Assembly (NCBI RefSeq): GCF_000830985.1
Contig: NZ_CP007151.1
Location: forward strand, 3,472,001-3,536,000
Direction of reading: 5' to 3'
Length of the DNA: 64,000 nt
DNA from: Marinobacter similis
GTDB taxonomy: Bacteria; Pseudomonadota; Gammaproteobacteria; Pseudomonadales; Oleiphilaceae
Shown: in pieces, positions 10,127-20,164 of the stretch
Layout of the letters: every line of letters starts with the position of its first letter
Position numbering within the stretch: position 1 is the stretch's first letter
Position numbers and translations under genes: made by a program
The notes under the pieces: model-generated
Told to the model about the DNA's origin: nothing
What the model saw: only the letters and a program-made list of their open reading frames with translations
Databases searched by the model: none

Positions 10127-11641
10127 ATGACCACGGTAATCCGCCAGGACGACCTGATTGAAAGCGTAGCGGACGCGCTGCAGTTCATTTCCTATTACCA
10201 CCCGAAGGATTTCATTGATAGCGTGCACGAGGCTTACCAGAAGGAAGAGTCTCAGGCGGCCAAGGACGCCATGGCGCAGATCCTGATCAACTCGCGCATG
10301 TGCGCGGAAGGCCACCGGCCGCTGTGCCAGGACACCGGGATCGTGACGGTGTTTGTAAACATCGGCATGAACGTCCAGTGGGACTGCGAACTGCCGCTGG
10401 ATGATGTGATCAACGAGGGAGTACGCCGCGCCTATACCCACCCGGATAACGTGCTGCGTGCTTCTATTCTGGACGATCCGGACGGCAAGCGTGCGAACAC
10501 TGGCGACAACACTCCGGCCATCATTCATTACAAGATGGTGCCGGGCGATACGGTAGAAGTGCACGTGGCCGCCAAAGGAGGCGGTTCGGAAGCGAAATCC
10601 AAGTTCGCCATGCTGAACCCCTCCGATTCCGTTGTGGATTGGGTGCTGAAGATGGTGCCGCAGATGGGTGCTGGCTGGTGTCCGCCGGGGATGCTCGGTA
10701 TCGGTATCGGTGGTACTGCCGAGAAAGCCATGCAAATGGCCAAGGAGTCGCTGCTGGATCCGATCGATATTCACGATCTTCAAGAGCGTGGCGCCTCCAA
10801 CCGGGCCGAAGAGCTGCGTCTCGAGCTGTTCGACAAGGTTAACGATCTGGGTATTGGCGCCCAGGGCCTTGGCGGCCTGACCACCGTTCTGGATGTGAAG
10901 GTGAAAGATTATCCGACCCACGCCGCCAACAAGCCGGTGGCGATCATCCCGAACTGCGCGGCTACCCGTCACGCGCACTTCACGCTGAATGGCAACGGTC
11001 CGTCCCTGCAGACGCCGCCGAGCCTCGACGACTGGCCGGAAATCACCTGGGAAGTGGGTGAGAACGTACGCCGGGTGAACCTGGATACCGTCACTCCAGA
11101 AGACGTGAAGGACTGGCAGCCGGGCGAAACCGTACTGCTGTCCGGCAAGATGCTGACTGGCCGTGACGCTGCCCACAAGAAGATGGTCGATATGATCGAG
11201 AAGGGCGAAGAACTGCCGGTCGATCTGAAAGGCCGCTTCATCTATTACGTGGGCCCGGTTGATCCGGTACGCGAGGAAGTGGTTGGTCCCGCTGGCCCGA
11301 CCACCGCAACGCGGATGGACAAGTTCACTCACACCATGCTGGAGAAGACAGGCTTGACCGGAATGATCGGCAAGGCTGAGCGTGGTCAGGTGGCTATCGA
11401 CGCTATTCGCGAGTTTGGTGCGGTGTACCTGATGGCCGTGGGTGGCTCCGCCTACCTGGTGTCTAAAGCCATCAAGAACGCCGAAGTGGTTGCCTTCCCG
11501 GAACTGGGTATGGAAGCCATTTACGAGTTCGAGGTTGAGGACATGCCGGTTACCGTAGCGGTGGACTCTCGCGGCTCCTCGGTGCATCAGACCGGTCCGG
11601 CCGAGTGGCAGGAGAAGATCATCGCGGCCAAGGCCGTCTGA
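10127..11641 (+). CDS. fumA: class I (iron-sulfur) fumarate hydratase
   Basis: 504 residues, the single-chain class I fumarase in which the alpha (N) and beta (C) parts are fused. It catalyses reversible hydration of fumarate to malate in the citric acid cycle. The three cluster cysteines are visible: Cys67 in PLCQDTGIV, one near residue 184 in GAGWCPPGMLG, and one near 277 in NCAATRHAHF. The C-terminal beta part starts near VNLDTVTPEDV and includes the KGRFIYYVGPVDP and GAVYLMAVGGSAYL motifs. A GAGG ribosome site lies just before the ATG. The gene is monocistronic, with a strong terminator 25 bases after the stop. The 492-residue antisense frame is a codon-bias shadow. Confidence 0.95.
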   Translation: MTTVIRQDDLIESVADALQFISYYHPKDFIDSVHEAYQKEESQAAKDAMAQILINSRMCAEGHRPLCQDTGIVTVFVNIGMNVQWDCELPLDDVINEGVRRAYTHPDNVLRASILDDPDGKRANTGDNTPAIIHYKMVPGDTVEVHVAAKGGGSEAKSKFAMLNPSDSVVDWVLKMVPQMGAGWCPPGMLGIGIGGTAEKAMQMAKESLLDPIDIHDLQERGASNRAEELRLELFDKVNDLGIGAQGLGGLTTVLDVKVKDYPTHAANKPVAIIPNCAATRHAHFTLNGNGPSLQTPPSLDDWPEITWEVGENVRRVNLDTVTPEDVKDWQPGETVLLSGKMLTGRDAAHKKMVDMIEKGEELPVDLKGRFIYYVGPVDPVREEVVGPAGPTTATRMDKFTHTMLEKTGLTGMIGKAERGQVAIDAIREFGAVYLMAVGGSAYLVSKAIKNAEVVAFPELGMEAIYEFEVEDMPVTVAVDSRGSSVHQTGPAEWQEKIIAAKAV

Positions 11642-11665
11642 TCGGTTTCTCCGTTGGAAAAGAAA

Positions 11666-11697
11666 AAAGGGTGAAGCTTCGGCTTCACCCTTTTTTT
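11666..11697 (+). terminator. rho-independent terminator after fumarase
   Basis: The stem GGGTGAAGC/GCTTCACCC closes a TTCG tetraloop and is followed by seven T residues. It also has A-rich flanks upstream, so it can work for the convergent selO gene too. Confidence 0.9.
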
Positions 11698-11738
11698 ATG
11701 ACCGCTGTTTTGTAGCGGGTACTTGTCATCAAGATTGC

Positions 11739-13192
11739 TCAGGACGAGCAGCTGATGTTCATGTGCTTGCCCCAATCCGGTGGTGGCGCGGCGTATTGCT
11801 CGTGTTCGGGTTGCTCGTCGAACGGACGCGCCAACACTTTTATCAGCTCGTGCATGGGCGCGTAATCGCCATTCTGGGCCTCCTGGATAACCTGCTGGGC
11901 CAGGTAGTTTCGCAACACGTACTTGGGGTTCACTGCACGCATGGCGTATTCCCTAGCTCATCAGATCGGCTTTCGGTCTGCAGCCGCTGTTCGTAGCGTT
12001 GCAGCCAGTCGCTGGCGGTGCTGCGGTCCGCAAACAGGTCCAGTACCGGGCCGTGGCCATGTTGGCGAAGGTTGGAGAGTGCCCGAAAAAAACCGGTGTA
12101 ATCCACATGGTGCTCATGCAGCATGCTGAAGGTGTCCATGATCAGCCCCAAATCGGACTCATGCTCCTGCTGCCAGCCCAGCTTGTCCCGCATGTTCTGC
12201 AGGAAGCGGTCGTTGTAGGCTACCTCGTAGCGGCGCAGTCCCCGGCGTACCGCATCCTCGTCCATCACCGGCAACAACGCGTTGGCAAGATAGCGGCAAT
12301 TGGTGAAGCCAATCTGCGGTTGCCGATTGTAGGCGTAACGGCCGCCCTGGTCGGTGTGGTTGCAGATGTAGCCGGCGTCGAAGTCATCAAGGAAGGCGTA
12401 GGGGCCGTAATCGAAGGTGTCGCCAATGATCGACATGTTGTCGCTGTTCATCACGCCGTGGCAGAACCCGACGGCCTGCCAGTCTGCAATCAACCGGGCG
12501 GTGCGCTCCACCACCTCTTCGAACCAGCGCTGGTGACGCTCTTCCACTGAAAGCTCGATTAAATGTGGGAAGTGCAGGGCAATCACATGCTCAAGCAGGG
12601 TTTTGACGGTTTCCGGGCCTTCGTGATGGGCGGCAAATTCAAAGTGGCCAAAGCGGATGTGGCTCTCGGCCACGCGGACGAGTGCGGATGCCGTTTCAAT
12701 GGTTTCACGACGCACCGGTTCCTTCGCGCTGACCATGAATAAAGCTCGGGTGGTGAGAATGCCCAGTCCGGCCATGGCCTCACTGCACAAGTACTCCCGC
12801 ATGGTTGAACGAAGCACGGCCCGCCCGTCGCCAAACCGGGAATAGGGCGTGGTACCGGCCCCCTTCAAATGCCAGTCCCAGTGCCGGCCATCCGGCCCGA
12901 CGGTCTCCCAGAGTAACAGCCCACGGCCATCGCCCAGTTCCGGGTTGTACATGCCGAACTGGTGACCGGTGTATTTCATTGCTACCGGGTCCATGCCCTC
13001 CAGGAGTTCGGCGCCGGCGCCGATCTGGGTCCACTCGTCGGCGTTTTCGGTGTGAAAGCCCATGTCGTCGGCCAGTGCATGATTGAAGCACACCATACGG
13101 GCTTCTTTCAGGGGGCTGGGCTGAACGCGGGTGTAGAAACTGTCCGGGAGTTCCAGGTAGCGATGTTCAACTCGAAAATCGTTGTTGCTCAT
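11739..13192 (-). CDS. selO: protein adenylyltransferase SelO (frameshifted)
   Basis: Frames 13192-11930 and 11942-11739 join into about 484 residues if one base is restored in the CCC at 11951-11953 (reading DELGEYAMRAVNP). SelO is a pseudokinase-fold enzyme that AMPylates proteins involved in redox balance. Visible family blocks are KYTGHQFGMYNPELGDGRG, the WDWHLKGAGTTPYSRFGDGR nucleotide-binding region, CHGVMNSDNMSIIGD, FLDDFDAGYICNH, and the AVNPKYVLRNYLAQ segment near the end. The protein ends in CSS, the conserved tail that carries selenocysteine in the animal homologue and is a plain cysteine here. It is divergent from the glucosylglycerate operon and alone on this strand. Confidence 0.92.
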
Positions 13193-13268
13193 AAAATGCC
13201 TATACTCCCACTGGTACGAATACTGCTGTGCTTATTAACCATTCAACGACTGCCGGGACTCCAACATC

Positions 13269-14203
13269 GTGTCTGAATCTGAGCTGAGACAAACCCTCAA
13301 CGCCCTGATCAAGCAGGAGGCGCTTCCTGACACCTACGTGAACACCGCCGAACAGACCATCCTCCCATTGGTTGAGCACCTTGTTGCGCTGCAGCGCAGT
13401 GCCAACCGAACCATTGTGGTTGGCATACACGGCGCGCAAGGCACCGGGAAATCGACTCTGGCGCTGTTCCTGCGGGAGATCCTGGGCAAGCACTATCAGT
13501 GCCCAACCGCCAGTTTTTCCCTGGATGACATCTACCTTACCAGAGCTGAGCGCTGCGAACTTGCTGACCGGTTCATCCCCTGTTTCGAACCCGGGGCGTG
13601 CCTGGCACCCACGATGTCGAGTTGGGTCAGCAGGTGATCGAGCGGCTTCGAGCTGCGCAGCCGACCGACCAGACGCCCATCCCGATGTTTGACAAGTCTG
13701 TCGATGACCGGGTTCCACGCGCTGAATGGCCTGTATTCCAGGGGGCGGCGCAGGTAATCCTGCTTGAAGGCTGGTGTGTGGCCGCGCGGCCCGAGCCGGA
13801 TCAGGCTCTGCAGCAGCCGCTAAACCCTCTGGAGTCTGAGGAGGACATGGACGGCACTTGGCGCAGAACAGTGAACGACTGCCTGAGGGGCAGCTACCGC
13901 CGGTTCTTCGATGATCTGGACACGCTGGTGATGCTGAAAGCCCCGTCTATGGACAGTGTCCGGGAATGGCGGACCCTGCAGGAGCACAAGCTGGCAGAAA
14001 AGATCAAAAACGCACCAAAATCGGGCGATGGTTCTAGCGCCGCCCCATCATTGCGCATTATGACCGATGCCGAGGTGGATCGGTTCATCATGCACTACGA
14101 GCGCGTCACCCGTGCCTGCCTGACTGAAATGCCCGAGCGAGCCAATGTATTGATTGAGGTGGCTGAGGATCATTCCCTTGGGTTGCCGCAGTTCCGAACC
14201 TAG
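13269..14203 (+). CDS. D-glycerate 3-kinase-like P-loop kinase (frameshifted)
   Basis: Frames 13269-13637 and 13598-14203 join into about 311 residues when one G is restored at 13570-13571. The repaired junction reads ADRVHPLFRTRGVPGTHDV, the family's diagnostic block. The Walker A motif is HGAQGTGKST (about residues 55-64), followed by FSLDDIYLT and a late ILLEGWCVAARP. This matches the GLYK / YfgF-like kinase family that makes 3-phosphoglycerate from D-glycerate. It is the first gene of the glucosylglycerate operon, with 15 bases to the next gene. There it would return glycerate freed by the phosphorylase to glycolysis or to resynthesis. The ATP substrate is known for the family; the glycerate role here is inference. 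Confidence 0.82.
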
Positions 14204-14218
14204 TAACGGAGTATTTCC

Positions 14219-15021
14219 ATGACCAAGCCGAAGCTACTGATCATATCTGACCTGGATGGCACTCTTCTCAATCACGAGAACTACCGCTGGGAGGCGGCCG
14301 CGCCTGCGCTTAAGCGGCTTGATCAGGCCGGAATTCCTCTAATTCTCAACTCCAGCAAAACCGCCCCGGAGATCCGCAAGGTGCGCCAGGAATTGGGTAA
14401 CGGGGCGCCTTTCATTGTCGAAAACGGTGCAGCGGTGGTGATTCCGGCCGGCACCTTTGACAACGCGGAAGAGCAGGTGGTTAATTTTGGGGCATCCCGG
14501 GCAGATGTCCTGGCGGTGCTGGCGACTCAACGCAAGGCCGGTGCCCGGTTCAAAGGCTTTGAGGACATGTCGGCCAAGGAATTGGCTAAGCTGACCGGGC
14601 TGGATGAAACATCCGCTGAGATGGCAAAGGATCGGCTCGGTACCGAGCCCCTGTTGTGGGAGGGCCCAGACGACGAACTCGCTGAATTTCAGACAGCCTG
14701 ATGGCCGAAAAGCTGCGCCTGGTGCAGGGCGGACGGTTTTATCACGCCATGGGTGTCTTCGATAAAGCCGATGGGGCCCACTTTTTGCTGGGTAAATACC
14801 GGGAGCACTATGGTGAGCAGCCGGTAGTTGCCATTGCCCTGGGAGACAGCCCCAACGATCAGCAAATGCTGGAGTCGGCGGATATCCCGGTTGTGATTCG
14901 AGGCGTTCACAGTGACGACGTGCAACTGCCATCGGCCAAGCACGCCATGCGCTCCCTCAAGCCCGGCCCGGATGGCTGGAATGAGTGCGTACTCAATCTC
15001 CTGTTTGAGTACGGCTACTAA
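14219..15021 (+). CDS. gpgP: glucosyl/mannosyl-3-phosphoglycerate phosphatase, HAD-IIB (frameshifted)
   Basis: Two abutting frames (14219-14701 and 14701-15021) become one 267-residue protein when a base, probably C, is added in the CC at 14697-14698 (reading FQTALMAEKLRLVQGGRFYH). HAD motif I is ISDLDGTLLNH (nucleophile Asp near residue 11). Motif II is in LILNSSKT, and the metal-binding motif IV is IALGDSPNDQQML. This is the mannosyl-3-phosphoglycerate phosphatase branch, with the conserved GAPFIVENGAAV. It removes the phosphate from glucosyl-3-phosphoglycerate to give the solute glucosylglycerate. It lies between the kinase and the synthase, which fixes the pathway. A mannosyl substrate is not excluded by sequence. 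Confidence 0.85.
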
Positions 15022-15053
15022 CAAGAATACCGGTTCCAAAGAGGAGAGCCGCC

Positions 15054-16275
15054 ATGGGCGACTTTTACCAGAATGGCATTGTCACCACCCTGCATAACCT
15101 TGTTCGTCGGCCCGTGGAGGACCTGGAGGCGGAACTGATGGAGTTCCGCAAGGCCCGCCCCATGTCCTTGGTTCTACCTTCGCTTTATTCCGAGCTGGAA
15201 GGGCCAGCGCTCAAGGACATCGTACACGAACTTACCAAGGTGCCGTATCTGGACCAGATTGTCATTGGCCTTGATCGCGCCAATGAGGAGCAGTATCGCC
15301 ACGCCCTGGAGTATTTTTCGGAGCTGCCCCAGAACTTCAAGGTGCTGTGGAACGATGGCCCACGGCTGAGGGATCTGGACCTGAAGCTACGAGAGCAGAA
15401 CCTGGCGCCCACGGAGATGGGCAAGGGGCGAAATGTCTGGTACTGCTTTGGCTATGTGCTGGCCTCGGGTGTGAGCAAATCCGTGGCGCTGCACGATTGC
15501 GATATCCTGACTTATTCGCGGGACCTGGTGGCCCGATTGATCTATCCCGTCGCCAACCCGGGCTTCAACTATATGTTCTGCAAGGCTATTACGCGCGTGT
15601 TGCCGATGGAAAAATGAATGGCCGGGTCAGCCGGCTGCTGGTGACGCCGCTGATTCGCGCCCTGAAGAAGGTATGCGGCCCCAGCGACTTCCTGGATTAT
15701 CTCGACAGCTATCGTTACCCACTGGCGGGTGAGTTTTCCTTCCGTACCGACGTTATCAACGACCTGCGCATTCCCAGCGACTGGGGCCTGGAGGTCGGCG
15801 TGTTGTCCGAGATGAAGCGCAACTACGCCACTAACCGTTTGTGCCAGGTGGACATTGCCGATGTCTACGATCACAAGCATCAGGAATTATCAGCGGAAGA
15901 CGCCAGCCGTGGCTTGTCCAAGATGAGCATGGACATTTCCAAAGCGCTGTTCCGAAAGCTGGCCACCAACGGCGAGATTTTTTCTTCGGAGAAGTTCCGG
16001 ACCATCAAGGCTCGTACTTCCGCATTGCCCTGGATTTTGTCGAGACCTACCAGAACGACGCTATCATCAATGGCCTGACTTTTGATCGCCACAAGGAAGA
16101 GAAAGCGGTCGAGCTGTTCGCTCAAAACGTGATGCGCGCCGGCGCCTATTTTCTCGACAATCCCATGGACACGCCGTTCATTCCCAGCTGGAACCGGGTG
16201 ACCAGTGCGATTCCGGACATCAAGGAACAACTGCTGGAAGCTGTGGAACTCGACAACCAGGAATTCCGCCCATGA
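15054..16275 (+). CDS. gpgS: glucosyl-3-phosphoglycerate synthase-like glycosyltransferase (two frameshifts)
   Basis: Three frames join into about 407 residues after restoring one G at 15584 (FCKGYYARVADGKMNGR) and one near 16010 (TIKGSYFRIALDF). The N-terminal GT-A domain contains MSLVLPSLYSELEGPAL, a sugar-nucleotide site and the metal-binding DxD-like motif in ALHDCDILTYSRDL. The C-terminal part has the helical DWGLEVGVLSEMKR segment. This is the GpgS/MpgS-type family, which transfers glucose from an NDP-glucose to 3-phosphoglycerate. A good GAGGAG ribosome site precedes the ATG. The stop overlaps the start of the phosphorylase gene by four bases. Donor and product specificity are inferred from the operon. 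Confidence 0.85.
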
Positions 16276-18000
16276 CCCAGGTGCTGAAAGCAAAACTGGA
16301 GTCCCTGCTGACCATCGTTTACCCGGATCTGGAGTGCGATGGTCTGGCAGACCAGTTGCTGAAAACCATGGGGCTGGAGCCCGATCAAACGCCACCACCG
16401 GCACACCAGAACAATTGGAATGAGGCCGATGTGGTACTGATCACCTACGCCGACTCGGTGCAACAGCCGGACGAGAAACCGCTGGTCACTCTGCATCAGT
16501 TCTTAACAGATTGCCTGGAGGACAGTGTCTCCACGGTGCATATCCTGCCGTTCTTTCCGTTCAGTTCGATGATGGGTTTTCTGTGATGGATTACCTGGCG
16601 GTTAACGAGTCCCATGGTACCTGGGAGCATGTTGAAGGTATTGCCGCCGACTTCAAACTGATGGCGGATCTGGTGATCAATCACATGTCGGCCCGAAGCC
16701 GTTGGTTTGAGAATTTCCGCAAGCGGGTGGATCCGGGCAAGGATTACTTTTTTGAGGGCAACCCACGGGACGATCTGAGTGCCGTGGTCCGGCCCCGAAC
16801 CTCGCCGCTGCTGAACCCGGTACAGACTGAGGACGGTGAACGTCACGTCTGGTGCACGTTCAGTGAAGACCAGGTCGATCTGAACTTTGCCAACCCTCAG
16901 GTCCTGATCGAGTTTGCCGGTATCATCCGGCAGTACCTGGAGCGCGGGGTGATCGTGTTTCGGCTGGATGCCGTGGCGTTCCTCTGGAAAGAGCCGGGCA
17001 CCTCCTGCATTCACCTGCAGCAGACCCACGAACTGATCAAGATTTTGCGATTGCTGATTGAACATCACAGCCCCTCGGCGGTGGTGATCACCGAGACCAA
17101 CGTGCCTAATCGCGAGAATCTGACCTACTTTGGCAACGCCAACGAAGCCCATGTCATTTACAACTTCTCGTTGCCGCCGCTGCTAATCAATACCCTGGTG
17201 ACCGGTAACTGCCGGCACCTGAAAACCTGGCTGATGAGCATGCCGCCGGCGCAGATGGGCACCACTTATCTGAACTTCATTGCCTCACACGACGGCATTG
17301 GCATGCGGCCCACTGACGGCCTGTTGAGCGAGGAAGAGAAGCAGCGGCTGATCAATACCATGGATTCCTTCGGCGGCAAGGTGTCCTATCGGCGCACCCC
17401 GGACGGTCGGGACCAGCCTATGAGATCAACATTGCCCTGTACGATGCATTGAAGGGCACCGCGGAATCCGGTGCCGATCACTGGCAGTTCCAGCGGTTTA
17501 TTTGTGCCCATACTGTGATGCTCGCCCTGGAGGGCATTCCGGCGTTTTACATTCACAGCCTTTTAGCCACGGAGAACGATCTGGAGCGGGTTGAGAACAC
17601 TGGCCGGCTGCGGTCGATCAATCGGAGTCAGTGGCAACTGGATAAGCTGGAGCATACGCTGGCGGATCCGCTGACTCATCACAGCAAGGTCTTTCACGAG
17701 TTGCAGCGACTGATCGCCATTCGCCGCAAGCAGCCAGCATTTCACCCCAACGCCACCCAATTCACCCTGCACCTTGGCCTGCAGCTATTTGGATTCTGGC
17801 GCCAGAGTATGCGGCGGGACCAATCCATTTTTTGCATCCATAACATCAGCAACGAAATCCAGCAGGTGGCTTTGAGTGACATCAACCTGATTGGCACCGA
17901 TGAGTGGATGGACCTGATCTCGGGCATGACCATCGACGACCAGTCCGGCAGCATTACCCTGAAACCCTATCAGAGCGTCTGGTTGTCGAATCGGGAGTAG
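16272..18000 (+). CDS. GH13_18 sugar phosphorylase, probably glucosylglycerate phosphorylase (two frameshifts)
   Basis: Three frames join into about 576 residues after restoring a G at 16568 ([17 protein letters not shown]) and a base near 17418 ([14 protein letters not shown]). This is a sucrose-phosphorylase-like (beta/alpha)8 barrel. [12 protein letters not shown] carries the catalytic Asp nucleophile, [12 protein letters not shown] the acid/base Glu, and [10 protein letters not shown] the transition-state Asp. The segment [15 protein letters not shown] is characteristic of this subfamily. It would split glucosylglycerate with phosphate into alpha-glucose 1-phosphate and D-glycerate. It overlaps gpgS, and the operon also has a glycerate kinase, so glucosylglycerate is a better substrate guess than sucrose. 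Confidence 0.83.
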
Positions 18001-18014
18001 GGCAGAATGCTTGC

Positions 18015-19136
18015 ATGCCCGATAAGACCCCAGCCCGAAAACCCCGCATCCTGTTGCTCTCAGCCTATGACGCCGACAGCCACCGGCGCTGGCGGGAGCA
18101 GCTGGTCGACAGCCAGCCCAACTTCGACTGGCAGACACTGACCCTTCCAGCGCGCTTCTTCCGCTGGCGGATTCGGGGTAACGCACTCACCTGGCTCAAC
18201 GAGCCCCTGATGCAACAGCGATGGGATCTGCTGCTGGTGACCTCGATGGTGGATCTGGTTTCCATCCGAGGCCTGCACCCACACCTCGCTGCAACGCCTG
18301 CCGTTCTATACATGCATGAAAATCAGTTTGCCTACCCGGAGTCGCAAGGACAGCACGCCAGCGTCGACCCGCAAATGGTAAATCTCTACAGCGCCCTTGC
18401 CGCCGATGTTGTCCTGTTCAACAGTGACTGGAACCGTCGCAGCTTTCTGGAGGGGGTAGCCCAACTCTATCGCAAGCTGCCCGATGGTGTGCCCATGGAG
18501 ACACTGGGCCAGCTGGCAGAAAAATCCCAGGTGTTACCCGTTCCCATTGAGGACCGCCTGTTCGTAGATCGAACGGAGCCCCTGAACCGAACCTGTCCGC
18601 ATCTGTTGTGGAATCATCGATGGGAATACGACAAGGGTCCGGATCGTCTGTTCGCGCTTCTGGATGAGCTGGACAGCCGAGGCCAGGATTTTCGTCTGAG
18701 CGTGGTGGGGCAAACCTTTCGGCAGCAGCCGGAGGCGTTCGACGCCATTCGCCAGCGCCATGGGCGCCGCCTGGAACATTGGGGCTTCCTGCCTCAGCGC
18801 TCGGATTACGATAAGCTTTTACAGCAGGCAGATGTGGTGATTTCCACGGCACTGCACGATTTTCAGGGGCTGTCGATGCTCGAGGCCATGGCTTCCGGCT
18901 GCCTAGCCCTGGCGCCTGACCGTTTGGCCTATCCCGAATACGTGCCATCCTCGCAGCTCTATCCCAGCGTTACTGACGATGCCCAGGCCGAAGCGCGCGG
19001 TGCCGCCGACCGGCTGACAGCAATGCTGAACCAATCTGTTGAACCCCTGGAACCTTTGGAATGGGGCATGGGCAGGCTTGCGGCCGCTTATGAAAATATT
19101 CTCATTACAACGCTGGAAAAACATCGGGTATGCTGA
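18015..19136 (+). CDS. DUF3524 / GT4 glycosyltransferase, tRNA-queuosine mannosyltransferase-like
   Basis: 373 residues from ATG 18015; the frame is open further upstream, but that would overlap the phosphorylase. The N-terminal DUF3524 block has ILLLSAYDADSHRRWREQLV, LPARFFRWRIRGNALTW and LYMHENQFAYP. The C-terminal GT4 half has LLWNHRWEYDKGPD and the nucleotide-sugar E-x7-E region HDFQGLSMLEAMASGCL. This is the GTDC1/QTMAN family, whose vertebrate member mannosylates queuosine in tRNA-Asp. It starts 14 bases after the phosphorylase stop, so it probably shares that transcript. The link to solute metabolism may be only genomic. A role in solute glycosylation cannot be excluded. Confidence 0.85.
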   Translation: MPDKTPARKPRILLLSAYDADSHRRWREQLVDSQPNFDWQTLTLPARFFRWRIRGNALTWLNEPLMQQRWDLLLVTSMVDLVSIRGLHPHLAATPAVLYMHENQFAYPESQGQHASVDPQMVNLYSALAADVVLFNSDWNRRSFLEGVAQLYRKLPDGVPMETLGQLAEKSQVLPVPIEDRLFVDRTEPLNRTCPHLLWNHRWEYDKGPDRLFALLDELDSRGQDFRLSVVGQTFRQQPEAFDAIRQRHGRRLEHWGFLPQRSDYDKLLQQADVVISTALHDFQGLSMLEAMASGCLALAPDRLAYPEYVPSSQLYPSVTDDAQAEARGAADRLTAMLNQSVEPLEPLEWGMGRLAAAYENILITTLEKHRVC

Positions 19137-19165
19137 GCTGATGTTCTAAAACCGAGACCTCAGAC

Positions 19166-20133
19166 ATGATGAAAGCGATCAAGGTAATCGGAGACAAACT
19201 CAGCTGGGAGGACTGTGAAGATTACACAGAACTGCCGGCCGACCATGTCGAAATCGATGTTGTCTGGACTGCAATCAATCGCGCTGATCTGATGCAGCGG
19301 GCCGGCGTTTACCCACCGCCACCGGGTGCATCCGATATTATGGGCTTGGAAGTCAGTGGCCGCGTTGCGGCACTGGGTGAGTCGGTCAGTGGCCTGGAAG
19401 TAGGACAGGATGTTTGCGCTTTACTGACTGGTGGCGGTTACGCCACCAAGGTCGTTGTGCCTGCGGTTCAGGTATTGCCCGTGCCCAAGGGCTATTCACT
19501 GGACCAGGCGGCGGCCATTCCGGAAGTGTTCGCCACCGCCTGGCTCAACCTCTATCAGGAAGCGGAATTGCAGCCGGGCGAGCGCCTACTGCTTCATGCC
19601 GGAGCGAGCGGCTTGGGCACGGCAGTTATCCAGTTGGCAACAGCGTTTGGTAATCCGGTGTTTGCGACCGCAGGCGATGCAGCAAAGCTGGAAACGTGTC
19701 AACAGCTGGGCGCGACCGGTGTCTGGAACCGCAACGACGGTTCTTTTGTGGAGGCGGTTAAAAGCTGGGGCTGCGTTGATATGGTTCTGGACCCGGTGGG
19801 GGGCAGTTACATCGGCGAGGACCAAAAAGTCCTGAACGTGGATGGCCGTATCGTACTGATTGGCTTGATGGGCGGCCGCAAAGCCGAGGTGGATCTGGGG
19901 CTCATGCTGGTGAAGCGTCATCGGTTGATTGGCTCCACGCTGCGTTCGCGCACCGTGGTCGACAAAGGCAAGGTAATGCAGGCGCTGCACCGGCACGTAT
20001 GGCCGTTGCTGAGCGCAGGCAGATCCGCCCGCAGATCGACAGCGAGTGGCCGATCACCAAGGTTGAAGAGGCGATGACCTACGTTGCCGAGAACCAGAAC
20101 ACCGGGAAGGTTCTGCTGAAGGTCGCAGACTGA
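19166..20133 (+). CDS. NAD(P)H quinone oxidoreductase, PIG3/zeta-crystallin-like (frameshifted)
   Basis: The ORF appears to end at 20077 with a basic nonsense tail. Restoring a G at 20011 (PLLERRQIRPQIDSEWP) continues it to a proper end, TGKVLLKVAD, at 20133, about 322 residues. It is a zinc-free MDR-superfamily reductase. The N-terminal substrate domain has NRADLMQRAGVYPPPPG, followed by GLEVSGRVAALGESV. The Rossmann motif is HAGASGLGTAVIQLA. Such enzymes reduce quinones with NADPH. It lies 29 bases after the glycosyltransferase stop and converges on the next gene, with only 31 bases between and no clear hairpin. Confidence 0.9.
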
Positions 20134-20164
20134 CCTTCCCGGTTATCACACGGCTGCCAACCAA

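Noticed and set aside
10109..11587. 492-residue minus-strand frame inside fumarase
   Set aside because: It lies wholly antisense to a full-length, clearly conserved enzyme; long antisense frames are expected in GC-biased genes. The translation is His/Arg-rich and matches nothing.
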